From Syntrophomonadaceae bacterium (lineage in GTDB: Bacteria > Bacillota > Syntrophomonadia > Syntrophomonadales > Syntrophomonadaceae): a stretch of DNA of 11,303 nt. Below are positions 6,922 to 11,303 of this stretch, one piece after another (positions within the stretch are counted from its first letter, which is position 1; every line of letters begins with the position of its first letter). The stretch spans positions 1 to 11,303 of the forward strand of contig DUSB01000133.1 in the NCBI GenBank assembly GCA_012840625.1, given 5' to 3'. Under the pieces are notes generated by a model, which did no database searches, was not told where the DNA came from, and saw only the letters and a program-made list of their open reading frames with translations. The position numbers were made by a program, and so were the translations under genes.

Positions 6922-7911
6922 TTAAAAGATATAATTCAATAAAGTAAAGGCTACGATCGAAGCTAGGGCTGCACACGGAATGGTAATAAACCAAGCAATA
7001 ATTATTTGCCGGGCAATGTTCCAACGAACGCCACGAAAACGCTTGGCGGCTCCCACCCCCATAATCGATGAAGATACTACGTGGGTGGTACTAACCGGGG
7101 CTCCTATCATGGTGCCTCCGTAGATAACCAGGGCGGAAGTAAAATCAGCAGCAAAGCCATTAATCGGTTCGATGCGGAAAATCTTGCCACCCATGGTGCG
7201 AATAATCTTCCACCCACCTATTGCGGTTCCCAGGGCCATGGCTGTGGCACAGGCTATCTTTACCCACAGCGGAACCACAAAGGTGCTGAGCATCCCGGCA
7301 CTGACCAGACTCATGGTAATAATCCCCATAGACTTTTGCGCATCATTGGAACCATGTGCAAAAGAAGCCATACAAGCCGCCAGGATCTGTAGATGCCGGA
7401 ATTTTTTGTTCGTTTTGGCCGGTGAAGATTTGCGAAAGAGCCAGAATAACAGCGTCATGATGATGCTGCCCATAACCAGACCTACCACCGGGGAAATGAT
7501 CAAACCGCTGAAGATACCTATAAATCCACGCCATTGAACCTGTAACGGACCAAAACCAGCCAGAGCCGCACCTACCAAGCCACCAATCAATGCGTGGGAA
7601 GAACTAGATGGTATACCATAATACCAGGTAAATAAATTCCAGAATATTGCTCCAATCAGAGCAGCTACTATAACCAGAGGAGTTACTACCTCCGGTGCTA
7701 TGATGTTCTTACCTATGGTTGCCGCTACTGCGGTGCCGCTTAAGGCACCAATGAAGTTAAAAGATGCCGCCACTATAATCGCATACCGGGGAGCCAGAGC
7801 CTTGGTTGAAACTGAAGTGGCAATAGCGTTGGCTGTATCGTGAAATCCATTAATGTAATCAAAAACAAGAGCAAAGAAAACTATGGCTAATATCCAAGCT
7901 AAATCAAACAT
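6922..7911 (-). CDS. pit: Inorganic phosphate transporter, Pit family
   Basis: Low-affinity, ion-coupled phosphate permease of the PiT/PHO4 family in the cytoplasmic membrane. The 329 aa are normal for the short bacterial/archaeal-type Pit. Seen: the internally duplicated family signature, first GFHDTANAIA (22-31) and second HGSNDAQKSMG (186-196), plus the duplicated SSSSHALIGG and PVSTTHVVSSSIMG motifs. About nine to ten hydrophobic segments run throughout, with a short hydrophilic loop near the middle (FRKSSPAKTNKKFRHL). The ATG at 7909-7911 overlaps the end of the DUF47 gene by 8 bp (ATGTTTGA); there is no strong ribosome site, so translational coupling is likely. Phosphate rather than sulphate specificity is inferred from the family and the DUF47 partner. 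Confidence 0.96.
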   Translation of the reverse strand: MFDLAWILAIVFFALVFDYINGFHDTANAIATSVSTKALAPRYAIIVAASFNFIGALSGTAVAATIGKNIIAPEVVTPLVIVAALIGAIFWNLFTWYYGIPSSSSHALIGGLVGAALAGFGPLQVQWRGFIGIFSGLIISPVVGLVMGSIIMTLLFWLFRKSSPAKTNKKFRHLQILAACMASFAHGSNDAQKSMGIITMSLVSAGMLSTFVVPLWVKIACATAMALGTAIGGWKIIRTMGGKIFRIEPINGFAADFTSALVIYGGTMIGAPVSTTHVVSSSIMGVGAAKRFRGVRWNIARQIIIAWFITIPCAALASIVAFTLLNYIF

Positions 7912-8536
7912 ATTTAACAGCGATTTCCTTTAGAACATTACTCACAGCTTCGCAGTTATCGAGAGTGGCTTCCAGATGCTCATATATTTCTTTCCATTTA
8001 ATGATTTCAACTACATCATCCGTTTGTTCAAAAAGTCTTGCTATACCTGCCCGATACAGATCATCGCCTTCACGTTCGTACGCACGTATTCGTTCACAAG
8101 CCTCAATAATCTGCGCATTGTTGCTGCGGTTGTTGCGAAGCCATTGTACTGCTTGACGAATTTCTTCCGTTGCTTTAACCAATACGCTTACCATAGTAGG
8201 CACATAAATTTCCTTGGGCCGGCCCACTTTATAAATAACCATTTTTTCCATGGTTCCCTGGATATGATCCAAAACCCGGTTTAACTCCTGTGCCAGCCAT
8301 AGAATATCCTCCCGATCAAAAGGGGTGATAAAAGAGTTGTTAATCTGGTTCATTACATCCAGATAAATCTGATCACCCTGGTCTTCCACCTGATTGATAC
8401 GCTCCAGCATCGCCTCCGGGTCGCCTTTTTCTGTGAAATAACGATTTAATAGATCCGCACCTTCACAGATGGCTTCAGCGCTTTCTTCAAAATAATCGAA
8501 GAAACGCGTATCCTGGGGTTTTAATTTAAAAACCAA
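7904..8536 (-). CDS. DUF47 (PhoU-like) phosphate transport accessory protein
   Basis: Cytoplasmic all-helical protein of the DUF47/YkaA family, related to PhoU and usually encoded next to pit, where it is thought to modulate phosphate uptake. 210 aa, typical length. Seen: no membrane segment; N-terminal FKLKPQDTRFFDYFEESAEAI, EDQGDQIYLDVMNQINNSFITPFDREDI (a DUF47 hallmark, read here in two parts), and an acidic helix with EREGDDLYRAGIARLFE, whose repeated E/D-x-x-GD pattern resembles the metal-binding motifs of PhoU. The start is TTG at 8534-8536, with GGAGG seven bases upstream. It overlaps pit by 8 bp and is the first gene of the unit. Fully intact. Confidence 0.94.
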   Translation of the reverse strand: MVFKLKPQDTRFFDYFEESAEAICEGADLLNRYFTEKGDPEAMLERINQVEDQGDQIYLDVMNQINNSFITPFDREDILWLAQELNRVLDHIQGTMEKMVIYKVGRPKEIYVPTMVSVLVKATEEIRQAVQWLRNNRSNNAQIIEACERIRAYEREGDDLYRAGIARLFEQTDDVVEIIKWKEIYEHLEATLDNCEAVSNVLKEIAVKYV

Positions 8537-8543
8537 TAAGAAC

Positions 8544-8548
8544 CCTCC
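8544..8548 (-). promoter_or_regulatory. Ribosome binding site for the TTG start of the DUF47 gene
   Basis: GGAGG, within GGGGAGGG, seven bases before TTG 8536. It supports this non-ATG start. Confidence 0.75.
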
Positions 8549-8583
8549 CCAAGTATATTCTATCCAACTTTTAATCCACGTTA

Positions 8584-8610
8584 ATTATATCAATAATTCC
8601 TGCTCCACAA
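8584..8610 (-). promoter_or_regulatory. Extended -10 promoter of the DUF47-pit unit
   Basis: The minus strand has TGATATAAT (8584-8592), a perfect -10 with the TG extension. The best -35 is TTGTGG (8605-8610), only 15 bp away, so the -35 is poor. Predicted start is near 8577, giving a leader of about 40 bases. A weak -35 with a strong extended -10 is common where an activator helps. Confidence 0.65.
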
Positions 8611-8627
8611 TATTAAGTTATTGTTAA
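8611..8627 (-). promoter_or_regulatory. Candidate PhoP-like box upstream of the phosphate unit
   Basis: TTAACA (8622-8627), 5 bp, then TTAATA (8611-8616) on the minus strand: two direct TT(A/T)ACA-like repeats at the 11-bp period of Gram-positive PhoP sites, one exact and one 5/6. They sit just upstream of the -35 and overlap the folC stop codon. AT-rich sequence could give this by chance. Confidence 0.3.
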
Positions 8628-9889
8628 CTGGGTAAAAAGATCCTTCTGGCATGATCAAGCAGATAAAAAGATCCTGTTATAAGTAAAAACTCCTCTTTTC
8701 CCAGTTCATCCAGACCTCGCCTGACCGCATGATCAATCCTTTCAATCATCAGATAAGGCTGTTCAGGCATTACCTGACCAAGCATCTGGGCGATATGCTT
8801 CCAGTGTACAGCCCGGGGGGATTCAGGACGGGTAAAAACACATAAACGGGTCGACTCCAGCAGTGGTTCCAACGTATGCTGTATATCTTTATCGTCTAAA
8901 ATACCACAAACCATTACCTTCTTCTGCCCGGGCAAGAGAAGGCGGAGAGAATCCGCCAGAGCCCTGGCTCCCTGAGGGTTATGGGCCACATCAGCCAGCA
9001 CCAGGGGATCGCGCTGTAAAATCTCTAAACGCCCCGGTAAACTAAGCTGATCCAGCGTACGACTCAGATGCTCACTATCAACCGAATATCCTGCCTTTTT
9101 TAGTAGCTCCAGAACAGCAGTGGCGGTGGCAAGATTTTGCAGCTGATATTCCCCCAATAACGAATAAGGCTGTTTTACACAGGCCAGGGTTTCACTGTCA
9201 ATATCCACCAGCCGTCCTTCCAGGCTTACGCTCTCCGGGTAAGAATATATGCTCACCCTGGAGCTCTCAAAAACAGGAGCCTGCAGCACCCTGGCTTTTT
9301 CATAAATGACCATTCGGGCTTCTTTTCCCATGGCCCCGATTACAACCGGAACCTTTGCTTTGATAATCCCGGCTTTATTTTCTGCAATTTCTGATAAAGT
9401 ATTCCCCAGATACTGCATATGATCATAATCAATGCCAGTAATCACAGACACCAGAGGCACTATCACATTAGTGGAATCATAGCTTCCTCCCATACCCACT
9501 TCCATGACCGCCAAGTCTACCTTTTCATCAGCAAAATACTGAAAAGCAACCGCCGTTAATACCTCAAACTCGGTAGGACGAGAATAACCTTCCCGCAGCA
9601 TAATCTGAACCAGGGATTCGATGCGCTCCAGGTAGGCCATAAAACGAGGAGCAGGAACTCTCTTCCCATCAATACTTATACGTTCGAAATAAGAATGCAG
9701 GTGAGGCGAAATAAAGCGCCCCACCCTGTAACCAGCTGCGCTCAAGGTACTGGCAATAATAAGTGAGGTTGAACCTTTACCATTGGTACCCGCAATATGA
9801 ATATACTGCCCCTTTTGCTCCGGACTGCCCATCAGTTCAAGCAAACGTTCCATACGCTCTAAGCCTGGTTTACTGCCCAGAATGGTCAA
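8624..9889 (-). CDS. folC: Folylpolyglutamate synthase / dihydrofolate synthase FolC
   Basis: ATP-dependent Mur-ligase-type enzyme that adds glutamate to folates (and often to dihydropteroate). Seen: KPGLERMERLLELMG, P-loop AGTNGKGST (33-41), ISPHLHSYFERI, PTEFEVLTAVAFQYF, EVGMGGSYDSTNV (130-142), DYDHMQYLGNTLSEIAENKAGIIK-type region, LPGRLEIL, and DVAHNPQGA in the C-terminal domain. 421 aa from the TTG at 9887-9889, the first ordinary start. However, the same frame upstream reads DVEDWLTR, which is the family's N-terminus, and stays open to a stop at 9938-9940; an ATT at 9929-9931 would give 435 aa and overlap valS by 25 bp. The TTG is therefore given as a minimum. Position 136 is Ser where an Arg (GLGGR) is usual. 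It lies directly after valS, a common pairing in Firmicutes. Confidence 0.93.
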   Translation of the reverse strand: MTILGSKPGLERMERLLELMGSPEQKGQYIHIAGTNGKGSTSLIIASTLSAAGYRVGRFISPHLHSYFERISIDGKRVPAPRFMAYLERIESLVQIMLREGYSRPTEFEVLTAVAFQYFADEKVDLAVMEVGMGGSYDSTNVIVPLVSVITGIDYDHMQYLGNTLSEIAENKAGIIKAKVPVVIGAMGKEARMVIYEKARVLQAPVFESSRVSIYSYPESVSLEGRLVDIDSETLACVKQPYSLLGEYQLQNLATATAVLELLKKAGYSVDSEHLSRTLDQLSLPGRLEILQRDPLVLADVAHNPQGARALADSLRLLLPGQKKVMVCGILDDKDIQHTLEPLLESTRLCVFTRPESPRAVHWKHIAQMLGQVMPEQPYLMIERIDHAVRRGLDELGKEEFLLITGSFYLLDHARRIFLPS

Positions 9890-9906
9890 CCTAGTCAGCC
9901 AGTCTT

Positions 9907-11303
9907 CTACATCCCGGTGAAGATCCTTAATCGCTGTTCAATCCCTTCTATCCTGGCCTGTGCTTCGGCTGCTTTATGTTTTTCCTTGTTAATAACTTCA
10001 GCCGGTGCCTTGGAGAGAAACTGCTCATTGTTAAGTTTGCCCCGGGCCTTTTTCAGATCTTTTTCCGCTGCTTTTAGATCCTTGTTAAGACGGGCTATTT
10101 CCTTATCAACATCAATCACACCCCCCAGCGGAACATAGATTTCTGCCCAGCTGGTTAAAGCCGATACCGCCTGATCAGGTTTTGCCGCACCATCTTCCCG
10201 AATATCGATCTGTTCTACCCCGGCCAGATTCTGAATATAGGCACTGTTTTCCTGCAGTAAAGCTATTTTTTCATCATCACTGACCAGCATTTGCACCCGA
10301 ATCTTTGCTGCCGGTGAAATGTTAAACTCGGATCTTATATTACGAATAGCCCGAATCGCCAGCATTATATCCTGCATATCCTCAATAGCCTCCTGCCAAA
10401 CCAGACTAGAATCCGGCTGCGGCCATGCATCCAACATAATGGTCTTATTATGCTGCGGTAAATACTGGTAAATCTCTTCGGTAATAAAAGGCATAAACGG
10501 ATGAAGCAAACGCAGGGTGCCCATTAACACATCATGCAATACCTGCTGCGCTACCGCACGGTCACGCTGATCATTGGTTGGAACCAGCCTGGATTTCACC
10601 AGTTCAATATACCAGTCACAAAATTCATCCCAGATAAAATCATACAAAGCCCGGGCTGCATCCCCCAGGTTATATTTTTCTAATAGTTCAGTAACCTGCC
10701 GAACAGTCATCTGGTAGCGAGAAAGAATCCATCTGTCAGCAAGATTATATTCTTTGCTCTCAGGCTGAATAGGCTGATAATGATCCAGGTTCATTAATAC
10801 AAAGCGCGAAGCATTCCAGATCTTGTTGGCAAAATTACGAGTGTTTTCAACCTTATCCCAGTGAAAACGTATATCGTTGCCAGGAGTTACCCCGGTCAGC
10901 ATAGAAAAGCGCAGGGTATCAGCACCATATTTTTCAATCACTTCGATGGGATCGATACCATTACCCAGAGATTTACTCATTTTACGTCCCTGAGCATCCA
11001 GGATCAGTCCATGAATATTAACTTCATAAAAGGGAACCTTTCCTGTATGTTCAAGACCAGAAAAGATCATACGTGCTACCCAGAAGAAAATAATGTCACG
11101 GCCTGTAACCAAAACGCTGGTAGGGTAGAACTTCTGCATATCCGGAGTTTCTTCAGGCCATCCCAACGTAGAAAAGGGCCATAACGCAGAGCTAAACCAG
11201 GTATCCAGCACATCCTCATCCTGCTTTAAATCACTGCTGGCACACTGCGGACATTCAAGCGGATCCTTCTTACTACAGATGACTTCACCACATTCCTGGC
11301 AAT
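9907..11303 (-). CDS. valS: Valyl-tRNA synthetase, C-terminal half (5' end outside the window)
   Basis: Class I aminoacyl-tRNA synthetase charging tRNA-Val. The frame is open from the right edge to TAG at 9907-9909, 464 residues of an expected 880 or so. The first residues, CQECGEVICS then CPQC, form the zinc ribbon that precedes DEDVLDTWFSSALWPFSTLGWP, a ValRS hallmark. Next come VTGRDIIFFWVARMIF and KMSKSLGNGIDP (KMSKS codons at 10969-10983), the anticodon-binding domain (DEFCDWYIELVK, LHPFMPFITEEIYQ), and the C-terminal coiled-coil tRNA arm starting GVIDVDKEIARLNKDL. The GTG at 11209-11211 is internal, not a start. All visible motifs are intact. Downstream folC follows within about 20 bp or overlaps, depending on its true start. 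Confidence 0.97.
   Translation of the reverse strand, partial: CQECGEVICSKKDPLECPQCASSDLKQDEDVLDTWFSSALWPFSTLGWPEETPDMQKFYPTSVLVTGRDIIFFWVARMIFSGLEHTGKVPFYEVNIHGLILDAQGRKMSKSLGNGIDPIEVIEKYGADTLRFSMLTGVTPGNDIRFHWDKVENTRNFANKIWNASRFVLMNLDHYQPIQPESKEYNLADRWILSRYQMTVRQVTELLEKYNLGDAARALYDFIWDEFCDWYIELVKSRLVPTNDQRDRAVAQQVLHDVLMGTLRLLHPFMPFITEEIYQYLPQHNKTIMLDAWPQPDSSLVWQEAIEDMQDIMLAIRAIRNIRSEFNISPAAKIRVQMLVSDDEKIALLQENSAYIQNLAGVEQIDIREDGAAKPDQAVSALTSWAEIYVPLGGVIDVDKEIARLNKDLKAAEKDLKKARGKLNNEQFLSKAPAEVINKEKHKAAEAQARIEGIEQRLRIFTGM

Noticed and set aside
8863..9045. Plus-strand open frames across the window (for example 8863-9045, 7172-7537, 2667-3143, 1065-1442)
   Set aside because: Each lies antisense to a well-recognised gene, has no ribosome site or family resemblance that I can see, and is explained by the complement of the real coding frame.
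9907..11211. A complete gene starting at the GTG at 11209-11211
   Set aside because: The valS frame continues open through 30 further codons to the window edge and includes the zinc-binding Cys pairs, so the GTG is internal.
1..11303. Mobile element, CRISPR array, toxin-antitoxin or defence system
   Set aside because: I found no transposase motifs, terminal repeats, spaced repeats, recombinase or restriction-type proteins; all long genes are core housekeeping families in a conserved order.
1..11303. tRNA or rRNA genes, or a valine T-box leader for valS
   Set aside because: No cloverleaf or rRNA-like sequence is visible, and the upstream leader of valS lies outside the window.

Overview
This window is a stretch of bacterial chromosome in which every recognisable gene lies on the minus strand, so genes are read from the right end to the left. 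Gene content and order (valS-folC, then rex, then maf-radC-mreB-mreC-mreD-mrdA), the Rex repressor, many TTG/GTG starts, AGGAGG-type ribosome sites and moderate GC point to a Firmicutes genome of class Clostridia. A Syntrophomonas- or Peptococcaceae-like relative is my guess from protein style only; I could not search a database.

Right end (about 8600-11303): the C-terminal half of valyl-tRNA synthetase (valS) runs off the window, followed immediately by folC (folylpolyglutamate/dihydrofolate synthase). The family homology of FolC extends upstream of its first ordinary start codon. Next comes a two-gene phosphate unit with its own extended -10 promoter: a DUF47 (PhoU-like) accessory protein overlapping an inorganic phosphate transporter (pit). 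A clear rho-independent terminator closes this unit.

Middle (about 5700-6860): rex, an NADH/NAD+-sensing repressor, starts at a TTG behind a strong ribosome site and has its own sigma-A promoter. Downstream lie two hairpins and a small membrane-protein gene of the DUF4321 type. That gene appears broken by two single-base frameshifts, one of them at a sequence that is also a textbook -1 slippery heptamer.

Left end (1-5701): a tight run of maf (nucleotide pyrophosphatase), radC (JAMM-domain protein), and the elongation machinery mreB-mreC-mreD-mrdA. Gaps are 1-23 bp and no terminator is visible. MreB filaments, MreC/MreD and PBP2 act together to build the lateral cell wall. PBP2 (mrdA) runs off the left end, but its KTG motif is inside the window. 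It carries an unusual charged, coiled-coil-like insertion of about 55 residues between its catalytic motifs.

Most genes are ordinary housekeeping genes. I see no mobile element, CRISPR array, tRNA or rRNA, and no clearly new system. The points worth a second look are the DUF4321 gene, the PBP2 insertion, the FolC start, and the candidate operators at the rex and phosphate promoters.
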